NCBI RefSeq assembly: GCF_033955345.1
Contig: NZ_CP138332.1
Span: 2,294,001 to 2,358,000, forward strand
Reading direction: 5' to 3'
Length of the DNA stretch: 64,000 bases
DNA from: Sphingobacterium bambusae
Lineage (GTDB): Bacteria; Bacteroidota; Bacteroidia; Sphingobacteriales; Sphingobacteriaceae
Part shown: positions 27,873 through 37,101 of the stretch, one piece after another
How positions within the stretch are numbered: position 1 is the stretch's first letter
Layout of the letters: each line of letters starts with the position of its first letter
Notes under the pieces: generated by a model
The model's input: only the letters and a program-made list of their open reading frames with translations
What the model was told of the DNA's origin: nothing
Databases searched by the model: none
Made by a program: the position numbers and the translations under genes

Positions 27873-27907
27873 CCTAAATTATTTTCAAAATATGTTGTAA
27901 ATTTATT

Positions 27908-27924
27908 TGCAAAATAATTTTGCA
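27908..27924. promoter_or_regulatory. Candidate operator: 17-bp palindrome TGCAAAATAATTTTGCA
   Basis: Perfect inverted repeat (TGCAAAAT, one base, ATTTTGCA) in the divergent region. Further TGCAAA/AGCAAA half-site-like copies lie at about 27938-27943 and 27951-27956. It overlaps the plus-strand -7 box, which suits repression by the adjacent XRE protein. Confidence 0.6.
27915..27922 (+). promoter_or_regulatory. -7 box (TAATTTTG) of the pspA-flotillin operon
   Basis: Exact TAnnTTTG match located fully inside the palindrome, about 54 bases before the first gene of the operon. A TTG lies 17 bases upstream of the box and could be the -33 element. Confidence 0.6.
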
Positions 27925-27975
27925 TTTCATATCTTTATGCAAAGAATATAAGCAAATATACAATTTAATTAGCCA

Positions 27976-28365
27976 ATGTACTTTAATAAGATTGAAAAAT
28001 ATATAGAAAACAGCGGATTCAGCATCAGCAAAAAAGATGAACATGACGGTCTCTTCATCATTGAAAGTGATGCTGACGGGATTCGCAACCTTATTATTGG
28101 GGTCGCGCCACCTGTTATCATCTTTGAACTGTATCTTTTCACGATGGCTGAAGATCGACTGGAAATCTTTAAGTCTTTACTTATTAAAAACAGGGATATC
28201 ATCCATGGCGGATTTGCGCTGACCGAAGATGGCAAAAAGGTCATTTATCGCTATACGCTACAGGTACACAACTTGGATCAAAACGAATTCGATGCCGCCG
28301 TTAACTCGCTGTCATTATTACTAAGCGAATACTACGAACAACTTATACAATTTTCAAAAACATAA
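27976..28365 (+). CDS. YbjN-like / type III secretion chaperone-fold protein
   Basis: 129 residues, no signal peptide or membrane segment. The alternation of amphipathic helix (MYFNKIEKYIENSGFSI), acidic strand segments (DGLFIIESDADGIRNLIIGV) and a final long helix (FDAAVNSLSLLLSEYYEQLIQFSK) matches the small YbjN/secretion-chaperone-like fold. Such proteins usually bind partners. It is the first gene of the operon and ends four bases before pspA, so it may be an adaptor or chaperone for PspA or the ATPase. Family assignment is moderate. Confidence 0.75.
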   Translation: MYFNKIEKYIENSGFSISKKDEHDGLFIIESDADGIRNLIIGVAPPVIIFELYLFTMAEDRLEIFKSLLIKNRDIIHGGFALTEDGKKVIYRYTLQVHNLDQNEFDAAVNSLSLLLSEYYEQLIQFSKT

Positions 28366-28369
28366 CGTG

Positions 28370-29047
28370 ATGAATATTTTCAAAAGACTTTTAAAGATAG
28401 GACAGGCGGAAATCCATGCGCTAGTAGACATGATGGAAGATCCGATAAGCCTTACCGAACAAGGAATCCGAGACATGAAGAAGCAACTGCATGACAGCAC
28501 GGAATCAGCCGCAAAAGTAAGAGCATCCATTATCCGCAGCGAAAACCTGATCACAGAAAAAGAACAGGAAGCCGCCCAAATGGCAGAGAAGGCCAAACTA
28601 GCACTCAGCAAAGCACAAACAGGCGAGTTGACGACGGAACAAAGCGAAAGACTAGCGGCAGAAGCACTTTTGATCAAGAAAAGAATCCTCGAAGAAGTGC
28701 AGGCATTAAGCCTAGAGATCAGTGAGCACGCAGGCAAGCGGGAAGAGATAAACAAACATATCGAGGTCCTGCAGTTCAATATCAACAAATGGGAAAAAGA
28801 ACTGACCACATTGCGTGCGAAACAAAAAGTAAACGAAGCAGCCTCCATGGCGAACCAACAGATGGCGAACATTGATAGCAACAGCACTTTAGATATGTTG
28901 CAGCGCGTAAAAAATAAGGTAGCTAACGATGAGGCTCTTGCAGAAGCCTATGCCGAGATGGCTCAAAATAAAATAGAACTGCCCGACGAACAGAAAGCCG
29001 TGCAAGATGAATTAACAGCATTAAAAAAACAAATGGGGATTGACTAA
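28370..29047 (+). CDS. pspA: PspA/IM30 (Vipp1) family protein
   Basis: 225 residues from the ATG at 28370 (a GTG at 28367 is also in frame). The N-terminal amphipathic helix MNIFKRLLKIGQAEIHALVDMMEDP and the following long coiled coil (LTEQGIRDMKKQLHDSTESAAKV through the KWEKELTTLRAK region) are characteristic. PspA belongs to the ESCRT-III superfamily: it polymerises on damaged or stressed inner membrane and stabilises or remodels it. Four bases follow YbjN and two precede the DUF4177 gene, a tight operon. No PspF, PspB or PspC is present in the window. Confidence 0.92.
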   Translation: MNIFKRLLKIGQAEIHALVDMMEDPISLTEQGIRDMKKQLHDSTESAAKVRASIIRSENLITEKEQEAAQMAEKAKLALSKAQTGELTTEQSERLAAEALLIKKRILEEVQALSLEISEHAGKREEINKHIEVLQFNINKWEKELTTLRAKQKVNEAASMANQQMANIDSNSTLDMLQRVKNKVANDEALAEAYAEMAQNKIELPDEQKAVQDELTALKKQMGID

Positions 29048-29049
29048 CT

Positions 29050-29244
29050 ATGAAAAGATTCGAATACAAAACCGTAAAAGTAGAGCCAAAGGGATTTTGG
29101 CAAACAAAACTAGATCCAGAAGAGCTGGATAAAATCCTGAATGCACTCGGCCAAGAAGGATGGGAACTTGTCGGTATGCAAGACCTTGCAGTGAGTGGCA
29201 CTTCATGGACGTTTCACTATACATTTAAAAGACCCCTTAACTAA
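29050..29244 (+). CDS. Small DUF4177-like protein
   Basis: 64 residues. The pattern FEYKTVKVEP...LNALGQEGWELVGMQD...FHYTFKRP is the one-domain DUF4177 signature (strand, helix, GWEL, strands). Its function is unknown. It starts two bases after pspA and lies 14 bases before the OB-fold membrane gene, so it is translationally embedded in the operon and probably real despite its size. Confidence 0.85.
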   Translation: MKRFEYKTVKVEPKGFWQTKLDPEELDKILNALGQEGWELVGMQDLAVSGTSWTFHYTFKRPLN

Positions 29245-29258
29245 ATCATTCAGTTCAC

Positions 29259-29942
29259 ATGGACGCTATCCTACATTTGCTATTTAATCCGCTACCCAAT
29301 GCCATCATGACGGTATTGACGGCCATCTCTCTACTCTATTGGCTGTTCACGATGCTGATGGGTGATGGTTTTGACTTTGGCGATGCAGATGCAAACATCG
29401 ACTTCGACGGTGCAGACGTCCACGAGGTAGACAGCCCCGACGATGCCGATTTGCAAAGCGATGGCGAGCCCTCATTATTCTCTAAAGCGATGAACTTTAT
29501 CAATATTGGAAAGGCACCTCTTATGGTTATTGCCACGCTATTCAAATTTATCGGTTGGCTGATCACGATCGCATCTTCCTTGGCATGGAACCTGGCCCAG
29601 TTCGGATGGAAGTCCATCTTGGCATTGATTCCCATCTTTATCCTGACCTATTTGCTGATGCACTACGTCACGATACCGGTGGCCAAGCTCTATAAAAAAG
29701 TGGGCTACACCGGTGAAGAGCCCCACGACTTCTTAGGACGCGCGGGAAAGATGCGCACCTCTATTGAAGGAGACCGCATAGGGTCTGTCGAGATTGTTAT
29801 CGATAGCGATGTGATACGCCTATCCGTAAAAAGCCATGATGGCGCTAAAATTGCCTACGATGACTTGGTGGTGATAACTGGGGAAACAGCCGATAAAAAA
29901 ATCTATTACGTTAAAAAAGAAATAAACTTACAAAGCATCTAA
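29259..29942 (+). CDS. YqiJ/NfeD-like membrane protein with OB-fold domain
   Basis: 227 residues. One hydrophobic segment near 18-35, an acidic loop (about 38-70, very rich in Asp), two further membrane segments (about 83-107 and 120-140) and a C-terminal soluble beta domain (about 150-227, GRAGKMRTSIEGDRIGSVEIV) that looks like an OB fold. YqiJ/NfeD proteins are encoded next to flotillins in many bacteria and form membrane microdomain complexes with them. Here the flotillin gene starts 13 bases downstream, matching the E. coli yqiJ-yqiK order. Confidence 0.87.
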   Translation: MDAILHLLFNPLPNAIMTVLTAISLLYWLFTMLMGDGFDFGDADANIDFDGADVHEVDSPDDADLQSDGEPSLFSKAMNFINIGKAPLMVIATLFKFIGWLITIASSLAWNLAQFGWKSILALIPIFILTYLLMHYVTIPVAKLYKKVGYTGEEPHDFLGRAGKMRTSIEGDRIGSVEIVIDSDVIRLSVKSHDGAKIAYDDLVVITGETADKKIYYVKKEINLQSI

Positions 29943-29955
29943 ATTATCTTAATCA

Positions 29956-32070
29956 ATGACAAGCAGCACTTTATTATTTGTAGACGGACTCACGGGATTA
30001 GTTTTGATCGCCGTAGGCGTAGTCGTATTCCTCATTCTAGCATTTTTTGTAGTACTCAGCATGTTCTACAAAAAGATCCCTCAGGGAAAAGCCATTGTTA
30101 GAACAGGTGTGGGAGGCTCCAAGGTAGCTTTCAACAAAGGAATGTATGTGGTACCTGTATTCCACAAAATGGAGATCATGGACATCTCCGTCAAGAAGAT
30201 CGAAATCGCACGTATGCAACACGACGGCTTGATCTGTAAAGACAATATACGTGCAGACATCAAGGTAGCCTTCTTTGTGCGCGTCAACAAATCCGTTGAC
30301 GACGTGATCAACGTCGCACAAAACTTAGGCTGTGATCGCGCAAGCGAACCGGAAACATTAAAGAATATCTTCGAATCCAAATTCTCGGAAGCATTAAAAA
30401 CCGTAGGTAAGAAATTTGACTTCATCGAACTTTATGAAGCCCGCCGTGAATTCCGCGAAGAGATCCTCAACATCATTGGCACCGACCTGAATGGCTACAT
30501 CCTAGACGACTGTGCCATTGACTACCTCGAGCAAACTGAACTTAAATTCTTAAGCCCAGACAATATTTTGGACTCAGCGGGTATCAAGAAAATCACGGAG
30601 CTTACTGCACAGCAAAACATCAATGCCAACCTCATCCGACGCGAAGAGGAAAAAGTAATTCGTAAGCAAAACGTGGAAGCGCGCGAAGCCATCTTGGAGC
30701 TCGACAGACAGCTGGCCGAAAAAGAAGAAAAACAACGTCGGGAGATTGACAACATCAAAGCGAGGGAAGATGCTGAAATCACCAAAGTACGTGAAGAAGA
30801 ACGCCTGAAATCGGAAACCGTGCGTATTGCGACCGAAGAACAACTGGCCATCCAAGAAGAAAACAAACTGCGCCAGATTATCATCGCCGAGAAAGCGAAG
30901 CTACGCACCGACGCCGTAGAAACCGAGCGTGTGGAAAAAGATCGGGCATTGGAAGCCACCGAACGCGAGCGTATCGTTACCCTAGCGCAAATCGACAAGG
31001 AGCGTTCCATTGAGACCGAAAAGAAAAGCATTCAGAATGTGATCAAGGAGCGCGTACAGCTGGAGAAAGGTGTCGTGGAAGAACAGCAATCCGTAAAAGA
31101 TGTTGAAACGTTCCGCGAAGTGGAGCGTAAGAAGCAGGCAGGCGTTATTGCCGCCTCACAGGAAGCTGAAGAGCGCTTAATTGCAACAGTTAAAGCCGCA
31201 GAAGCAGCCCGGATCGCTGCAGAACAAGAAGCAGAGAAAAAAGTGATCGACGCGGAGGCAGCACGCAAAATTGCAGAAAAGAAAGCTCAAGAGCTGTTAA
31301 TAGAGGCCGAAGCCAAGAAAGAAGCATCAGCCAAAGAAGCCGAAGCACGCAAAATTATTGCAGAAGCACAGGCAAAAGAAGAGGCTGCGATTGGACTATC
31401 AGAAGCGGAAGTAATGATCGCAAAAGCGGAAGCCGAAGAAAAGCAAGGTACCGTAGAGGCAAGCATCATCGAAAAGAAAGCGGCAGCATTACGTACCGAA
31501 GGATTGGCGCAAGCGGAAGTGGTACGAGAAAAAGCCTTGGCAGAAGCAAAAGGCATCGAAGAGAAAGCTGCTGCTATGAAACAACTCGACGGTGTGGGTA
31601 AAGAGCACGAAGAGTTTAAATTGCAGCTACAGAAAGAACGCGATATCGAAATGGCGCACATCAATATTCAGAAAGATATCGCCACCGCACAAGCGGATGT
31701 GTTATCGGAAGCCTTGAAATCCGCGAAGATCGATATCGTCGGTGGAGAAACCATGTTCTTCGAAAACATTGTACGTCAAGTGTCCAACTCGAAAGGCTTC
31801 GATCATTTGATCAACAACTCGAGACATGCGACAGACATCAAAAACTCCCTTATCGGCGAGCATGGCGACGGCGACCTTGGCGAAAAAATCAAAAGCTTGG
31901 CAGATAAGTACGGCATCTCGTCCAACGATATCAAAAACCTAACCGTCTCGGCCGCTTTGTTAAAGTTACAACAAGCTGCCTCTGACGATAAAGAAGATAG
32001 TGGATTTATAAGCTCTCTATTTTCATTAGCAAGCAATTTGGGCGTATCCAACAAAAAAATCAGCTTGTAA
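29956..32070 (+). CDS. Flotillin-like protein (YqiK type), SPFH domain
   Basis: 704 residues. An N-terminal membrane segment (about 12-38, FLILAFFVVLSMFY) is followed by an SPFH/band 7 domain (about 40-210, IPQGKAIVRTGVGGSKVAFNKGMYVVP) and a very long charged coiled coil rich in Glu, Ala and Lys (about 220-560), then a C-terminal globular tail. Flotillins form large oligomeric cages at the membrane and organise microdomains. The protein is longer than typical bacterial FloT (about 500 residues) and matches YqiK. It follows the YqiJ-like gene closely and precedes the AAA ATPase gene by a 152-base hairpin-bearing gap. Confidence 0.94.
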   Translation: MTSSTLLFVDGLTGLVLIAVGVVVFLILAFFVVLSMFYKKIPQGKAIVRTGVGGSKVAFNKGMYVVPVFHKMEIMDISVKKIEIARMQHDGLICKDNIRADIKVAFFVRVNKSVDDVINVAQNLGCDRASEPETLKNIFESKFSEALKTVGKKFDFIELYEARREFREEILNIIGTDLNGYILDDCAIDYLEQTELKFLSPDNILDSAGIKKITELTAQQNINANLIRREEEKVIRKQNVEAREAILELDRQLAEKEEKQRREIDNIKAREDAEITKVREEERLKSETVRIATEEQLAIQEENKLRQIIIAEKAKLRTDAVETERVEKDRALEATERERIVTLAQIDKERSIETEKKSIQNVIKERVQLEKGVVEEQQSVKDVETFREVERKKQAGVIAASQEAEERLIATVKAAEAARIAAEQEAEKKVIDAEAARKIAEKKAQELLIEAEAKKEASAKEAEARKIIAEAQAKEEAAIGLSEAEVMIAKAEAEEKQGTVEASIIEKKAAALRTEGLAQAEVVREKALAEAKGIEEKAAAMKQLDGVGKEHEEFKLQLQKERDIEMAHINIQKDIATAQADVLSEALKSAKIDIVGGETMFFENIVRQVSNSKGFDHLINNSRHATDIKNSLIGEHGDGDLGEKIKSLADKYGISSNDIKNLTVSAALLKLQQAASDDKEDSGFISSLFSLASNLGVSNKKISL

Positions 32071-32082
32071 ACACGATACAGT

Positions 32083-32141
32083 TACCGGCCTTCGTCGGTA
32101 CAAGCCATACTGTTCAGGAGCCCGTAGGGCACCTGAACAGT
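32083..32141 (+). other. Tandem stem-loops between flotillin and AAA ATPase genes
   Basis: A weak hairpin TACCG / CGGTA at 32083-32100 is followed by a strong one at 32109-32141: ACTGTTCAGG pairs perfectly with CCTGAACAGT, and inside it GCCC pairs with GGGC around a GTA loop. No T-run follows on either strand, so a simple terminator is unlikely. It may be an mRNA processing or stability element setting different levels of the two proteins. Confidence 0.6.
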
Positions 32142-32222
32142 GCTTAATTGATCACAAAAATTGCGTAATAGCAAGAAATGACGATGTAATAAGCTTAAGT
32201 CATCCAAGATTTACACACAGGA

Positions 32223-35200
32223 ATGCAAGAAAACAACGAAGTAACAGCAACAAACAATAGCCTCGACGCGGGCGCATATGAAATCATCCGTAAGCGATTA
32301 TTAACGCAGAAAGATGAGTTATCGACGCGGTTGCAAACCCTCAACCAGGCTAGAAAAGAGATTTTCAATGCAACCTCGTTTGTATTGAAGGCAAATCAGC
32401 GCATCACCACGGACAACAACTGTGTTGCCCGCGGGATCATTGCCTTGGAGAATGTCTGTATCTTTGGATACAATGTTCACTTTGGCCTTCGCTCAGAGAT
32501 TAAACTGGAAGATGTTTTCAGCATCTACCTCTTCGAGAACAACCAATTTATTCCGCAGACGCTCGATCTTATCCATGATGCGGCCTTTATGGCCGATTAC
32601 CAGAACCTCTATAAATATTACCGAGATTCCATATTTGCACGCTTTCGCCGTACCGAGAATTACCTGTATATGATTTTCCAAACGAGCAAGAAAGCGACGG
32701 ATCTCAAAGCTTTCAAGTGGCTCATAAAAGATGGGAAACTGCACTATCAGGATGATCGAAGCATACATGAAGTACGTCTGCCCGACCAGTTTGAATTTGA
32801 ATGGACAAAAACTGGTCTTGAAGATCGGCGCTTAGGAAAATTTCCCCACGTATCGATCCTAGACAAAGTTTTTATCGAAGCATTGCATGGCGATATCACG
32901 TTCAAGGTCGAGGACAACACCGATAGCGGAAAAGGTATTTTCTCAGAAAAAGTTACCAACCTTGATCAGCAGCTCGATGACGCAGAGTACCACTATGCCG
33001 ATTTAGGCAATCTAATCGCCATACGCATCAAACCTTATCAGGAAGAATTTCGTGCTTACGTTTTTAATCAGCGCACGAAAGAAGTGGTTAACCTCAAATC
33101 CCTGAACGACTCCGCGATCCTACTGCCCGATAACCAAGGTATTATCTTCTCCAATGGCTACTATCTTCAGAATGGCACACACAAGCTCTTCGACGGTGGT
33201 CTCGAAAACGTCACCTTCCTACGCAAGATAGCATCCCCGAATGGCGAGGATTTCTTATACGTCTTTACGCAAACGGAAAGCAACACCTACATTCTGATGT
33301 CCTACAACATCATTCAACAAGCTGTCGAAACACCCATTATCTGTAATGGCTTCACCATATTTCAAGATGGCAGCCTGACCTATTTCCGCACGGAAGCCGA
33401 AGCTACTAGGCACCATCAGGTACAAATTTGGGACACCCCCTACATGGCCGTCCTAAAGGAAAACGAAGAAAAGAAAAATGACCCGCTGTACAAAGTCGGC
33501 AACAAGCAGATTGTACAGGCGATGGCCGAAGCACAGGAAGTGATCCAATTGCTGTACAAGGAAGATAGCTACGAAGGTCTCTACGAAGACATTCTGAAGA
33601 AATCCACCAGCTTACTGGACTCCTACTTTTGGATTGAAGACGAAGCATTAAAAAACCTTGGCCAGCCACTCAAGCAAATTCGAGAGGTAGCCAACACGGC
33701 CATCGACGAGTTCGTTAAAGTACAGGCACAACGCAAACATGCCGAAGAACGACTATCAGCGGCAAAAAAGAAGCTGGAAGAACTACAGTTTACGGTCAAT
33801 AGCACAACAATTACGCAGCTGGATCAGCTGGTCAACCAACTCGCTGATGCACGCCGTAATTTAGGCGAAGTAATCGAACTAAAAAGCGTTCGCTATGTAG
33901 ATCTTGAGCAGATCGAAAAAATACTGGTTCACCTAAACGATATCATCGAGGAGTTGTCGCAAAAAACCATCTCGTTCCTCTTAAAAGATGATGCTCTCAA
34001 CAGCTATGAAGCGCGTGTGGTTGAGCAACGTAAATTGGTCGAAGCTATACAGAAAGCCTTTGATGCGAAAGCGATTGAAGAAAACAACTTGGCTATATCG
34101 ACCGAATTGGAGTTACTGATTGACATCTTGCATAGCCTCAAGATCGATGACGCCACACAAACAACACAAATTGTAGAAAAGATATCGGTTATCTTTGCCT
34201 CCCTCAATGAGGTACGCGCCCAACTGACGCGCAAGCTACAGTCCTTGAAGAGCAAGGAAGCTACGGCTGAATTTTCTGCACAGCTCACTTTGCTGGAACA
34301 ATCGGTAACCAATTATCTGGAACTTTCTTCATCAGCCGAAAAAGTAGAAGAATATTACACCAAAATTTTGGTGCAACTGGAGGAGCTAGAAAGCCGTTTC
34401 TCCGAATTTGACGACTTTGCCCTCAAAATTGCCGATAAGCGCGATGAAATCATCAAAGCCTTCAACAGTAAACGCGAACAGCTTATCGAGCAAATCAATA
34501 AGCGCAGCATCGCTCTAGAGCAGATTGGCCTTCGTGTGTTAAAAAACATCGAAAACAAATCCAACACCTTCAAAAGTCGGGAAGAGATCTTGAGCTTTTA
34601 TGCGGCCGACCTGATGATCGATAAGGTGCGCCAACTCGTCGCGGAACTAAAAGGACTGAACGATGTTTCCAAAGCAGAGAATTTGGAAAACCTGCTCAAG
34701 AAATCGCAGGAAGATGCGCTACGAACGCTGCGTGACAAGTCAGAGCTCTACGTGGATGGCGAAAACATTATCGCCCTCGGAAAACATAAATTTACGGTCA
34801 ACAAGCAGTCGCTGAGCCTTACCTTGGTGAGGAGAAATGAAGAGCTTTTCTACCACCTGACGGGAACAAGTTTCTACCAAAAAGTACGAAATGACGAGTT
34901 TTTGGCCTACGCAGACATTTGGGACCAAGAGTTGATCTCGGAAAACAAAACCGTTTACCGCGGGGAGTACCTAGCTTACAAAGCATTTTTGGCATCTCAG
35001 GAGACATCCGATTTTGATGCGGAAAGCTACATCACCCAAACGGTGGAACAACAGTACTCGGAAAGCTACATGAAAGGCGTGCACAACATCGATGCATTAG
35101 CCATCTTTCACGCACTGGAGAAACTGGACAAGAAGCTGGAACTTCTGCGCTATGAGGGTTCCTTACGGGCTTCAGCACAGCTCTTCTACAATCATCTTCC

Positions 35201-37067
35201 CGAAGAGGAACGATTGCGTCTGGCGCGTTTGATACAGTCTACGCATCGTGTGTTAAAAGCATTTCCTACTTCCACGCACTACCAATCGGCAATTACGGAA
35301 ATCACGAAACAGTTTCTTGCAAAACCGACACAAACGGGGGGGACGACTGTTGAAGCCTCCGAGCTAGCAACTTATCTTTTTGAGACCTTTACACGGTATG
35401 GAAAGTTCGCCCTCGCCGAGCAGGCCGACCACCTTCGCCAGGAATTTTTACGGTTTTTGGGCGAAAAGAAAGCGCAGAAAGATTTTGAAAGCGATGTGCA
35501 AAGCAGTCATTTTGACCTTACGGATCGATTCTATTTGGCACTTAACTGGCTACACTCTTATGTTGATCAGCAAAAAAATGCGGAGCAGCTGAAGCATTTG
35601 ATCTCGGAAACAGCCGCCGCCCTCCTCTTCCCGAACGATAACTATCAGCTTGTTTTCGCGCACGAGGATATACATATAGAAAATCTCAAAGGCAATCATC
35701 CCGCCTTAGAGAACGGAAGCTACAGCATCCCCTACCATGACTTTATCAAAAAACTAAGCAAGTTTGCCAAGGAGGATGTACCACGTTATGGAGCTTTCAC
35801 CAAGCTAAAAGAACAGATCAGCAAGACCTATGAAAAGGAGTTGAAGATCAACGAATTTGAGCCTAAAATCTTAACCTCGTTTGTCCGTAACAAACTGATT
35901 AATGAAGTATATTTTCCGCTGATCGGAAACAACTTGGCAAAGCAACTGGGTGCTGCCGGCGACAACAAACGTACCGCACGCATGGGCATGCTCCTATTGA
36001 TATCGCCCCCGGGGTATGGAAAAACCACACTGATGGAATACCTCGCAAAAACCATGGGCCTGCATTTTGTCAAGGTCAATGGTCCCACAATCGGTCACCA
36101 TATCACTTCCATTGATCCCGTCGAGGCAAAAACATCGGGCGAACGCGAAGAGCTGAAGAAGGTAAATCTGGCCTTCGAAATGGCAGACAATGTGATGCTG
36201 TACCTCGATGACATCCAGCATTTAAGTGCTGAATTCCTTCAAAAGTTCATCTCCCTAGCCGATGGTCAACGTAAGATCGACGGTATCTTTGACGGCGAAA
36301 GTAAGACCTACGACCTGCGTGGAAAACGCTTTTGTATCGTCATGGCCGGTAATCCATACACCGAGAGCGGCGCTAAATTTCAGATCCCCGACATGTTGGC
36401 CAATCGGGCCGATGTATACAACTTGGGTGATGTGATAGGTGACACCGAGCACCTGTTCAACCTCAGTTTGGTCGAAAATGCAGCTATTGAGAATAGTTAT
36501 CTCGCGAAAATTGCCGGCAAGTCTTTCCCTGATTTTTACGCGTTAATCAACTTTGTCGAAACTGCTGCCGAGCAGCTTCCAAACCTGGAAGGCAACTACC
36601 TTAAACAGGAGATTGACGATTTCATCGCTGTATTAAGGCATGTACTTACTATCCGAGACACGGTGGTCAAGGTGAACCAAAACTACATACGTAGTGCCGC
36701 CATGCAGGATAGCTACCGCACGGAACCGCCATTTAAGATGCAGGGGTCGTACAGGAACATGAGCAAGCTAGTTGCACAGGTGGTACCGATGATGAACAGT
36801 AAAGAAATTGAACAGGTGATATTGGCACACTATGAGAGTGAATCGCAAACCCTTACTGCCGATACAGAGAGTAACTTGCTTAAACTAAAGCAGCTTGCAG
36901 GCTTACAAACTCCAACTGAACAAACACGCTGGGCAGAAATCATCGAGATCTTCCGTAAGAACAATAAGCACGGCGGGCTTGGTAAAGACGAGAAGGTCTT
37001 TGCGCAGCTGCTGTCCTTCAACGAGAATCTCGAAGGGATTATAAAGGCTATTCAAAACAAAGATTAA
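32223..37067 (+). CDS. Large coiled-coil AAA ATPase, DUF3686/'DNA repair ATPase' type
   Basis: 1614 residues. An N-terminal region (about 25-430) is rich in predicted beta-strands (FGYNVHFGLRSEIKLEDVFSIYLFEN) and could be a propeller; about 480-860 is coiled coil; about 860-1230 is mixed. The C-terminal AAA domain has Walker A SPPGYGKTT (K1267), Walker B VMLYLDDIQHL (D1329-D1330, Asp rather than the usual Glu), sensor 1 MAGNPY (N1377) and a helical lid with NRAD. I recall this family being named 'DNA repair ATPase', a label without visible support here. It ends the pspA-flotillin operon, which suggests a membrane-linked remodelling motor acting on PspA or flotillin polymers. That role is inference. 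Confidence 0.9.
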   Translation: MQENNEVTATNNSLDAGAYEIIRKRLLTQKDELSTRLQTLNQARKEIFNATSFVLKANQRITTDNNCVARGIIALENVCIFGYNVHFGLRSEIKLEDVFSIYLFENNQFIPQTLDLIHDAAFMADYQNLYKYYRDSIFARFRRTENYLYMIFQTSKKATDLKAFKWLIKDGKLHYQDDRSIHEVRLPDQFEFEWTKTGLEDRRLGKFPHVSILDKVFIEALHGDITFKVEDNTDSGKGIFSEKVTNLDQQLDDAEYHYADLGNLIAIRIKPYQEEFRAYVFNQRTKEVVNLKSLNDSAILLPDNQGIIFSNGYYLQNGTHKLFDGGLENVTFLRKIASPNGEDFLYVFTQTESNTYILMSYNIIQQAVETPIICNGFTIFQDGSLTYFRTEAEATRHHQVQIWDTPYMAVLKENEEKKNDPLYKVGNKQIVQAMAEAQEVIQLLYKEDSYEGLYEDILKKSTSLLDSYFWIEDEALKNLGQPLKQIREVANTAIDEFVKVQAQRKHAEERLSAAKKKLEELQFTVNSTTITQLDQLVNQLADARRNLGEVIELKSVRYVDLEQIEKILVHLNDIIEELSQKTISFLLKDDALNSYEARVVEQRKLVEAIQKAFDAKAIEENNLAISTELELLIDILHSLKIDDATQTTQIVEKISVIFASLNEVRAQLTRKLQSLKSKEATAEFSAQLTLLEQSVTNYLELSSSAEKVEEYYTKILVQLEELESRFSEFDDFALKIADKRDEIIKAFNSKREQLIEQINKRSIALEQIGLRVLKNIENKSNTFKSREEILSFYAADLMIDKVRQLVAELKGLNDVSKAENLENLLKKSQEDALRTLRDKSELYVDGENIIALGKHKFTVNKQSLSLTLVRRNEELFYHLTGTSFYQKVRNDEFLAYADIWDQELISENKTVYRGEYLAYKAFLASQETSDFDAESYITQTVEQQYSESYMKGVHNIDALAIFHALEKLDKKLELLRYEGSLRASAQLFYNHLPEEERLRLARLIQSTHRVLKAFPTSTHYQSAITEITKQFLAKPTQTGGTTVEASELATYLFETFTRYGKFALAEQADHLRQEFLRFLGEKKAQKDFESDVQSSHFDLTDRFYLALNWLHSYVDQQKNAEQLKHLISETAAALLFPNDNYQLVFAHEDIHIENLKGNHPALENGSYSIPYHDFIKKLSKFAKEDVPRYGAFTKLKEQISKTYEKELKINEFEPKILTSFVRNKLINEVYFPLIGNNLAKQLGAAGDNKRTARMGMLLLISPPGYGKTTLMEYLAKTMGLHFVKVNGPTIGHHITSIDPVEAKTSGEREELKKVNLAFEMADNVMLYLDDIQHLSAEFLQKFISLADGQRKIDGIFDGESKTYDLRGKRFCIVMAGNPYTESGAKFQIPDMLANRADVYNLGDVIGDTEHLFNLSLVENAAIENSYLAKIAGKSFPDFYALINFVETAAEQLPNLEGNYLKQEIDDFIAVLRHVLTIRDTVVKVNQNYIRSAAMQDSYRTEPPFKMQGSYRNMSKLVAQVVPMMNSKEIEQVILAHYESESQTLTADTESNLLKLKQLAGLQTPTEQTRWAEIIEIFRKNNKHGGLGKDEKVFAQLLSFNENLEGIIKAIQNKD

Positions 37068-37099
37068 ACAACAAAAGGGGCATGCCCCTTTTGTTGTTT
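37066..37099. terminator. Bidirectional terminator, 34-bp perfect palindrome
   Basis: Perfect inverted repeat centred on CATG, with the core CAAAAGGGGCATGCCCCTTT extended on both sides. It begins within the ATPase stop codon and ends three bases from the stop of the convergent TPM gene. T-rich arms follow the GC core in both directions. Confidence 0.85.
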
Positions 37100-37101
37100 T
37101 A

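Noticed and set aside
28354..28887. A 177-codon minus-strand frame across pspA
   Set aside because: Antisense shadow of the charged coiled coil; composition is dominated by Ser, Cys and Leu.
30522..31031. A 169-codon open frame on the minus strand inside the flotillin gene
   Set aside because: It mirrors the Glu/Ala/Lys-rich coiled coil of the flotillin gene, is rich in Ser and Phe, and has no promoter or family match.
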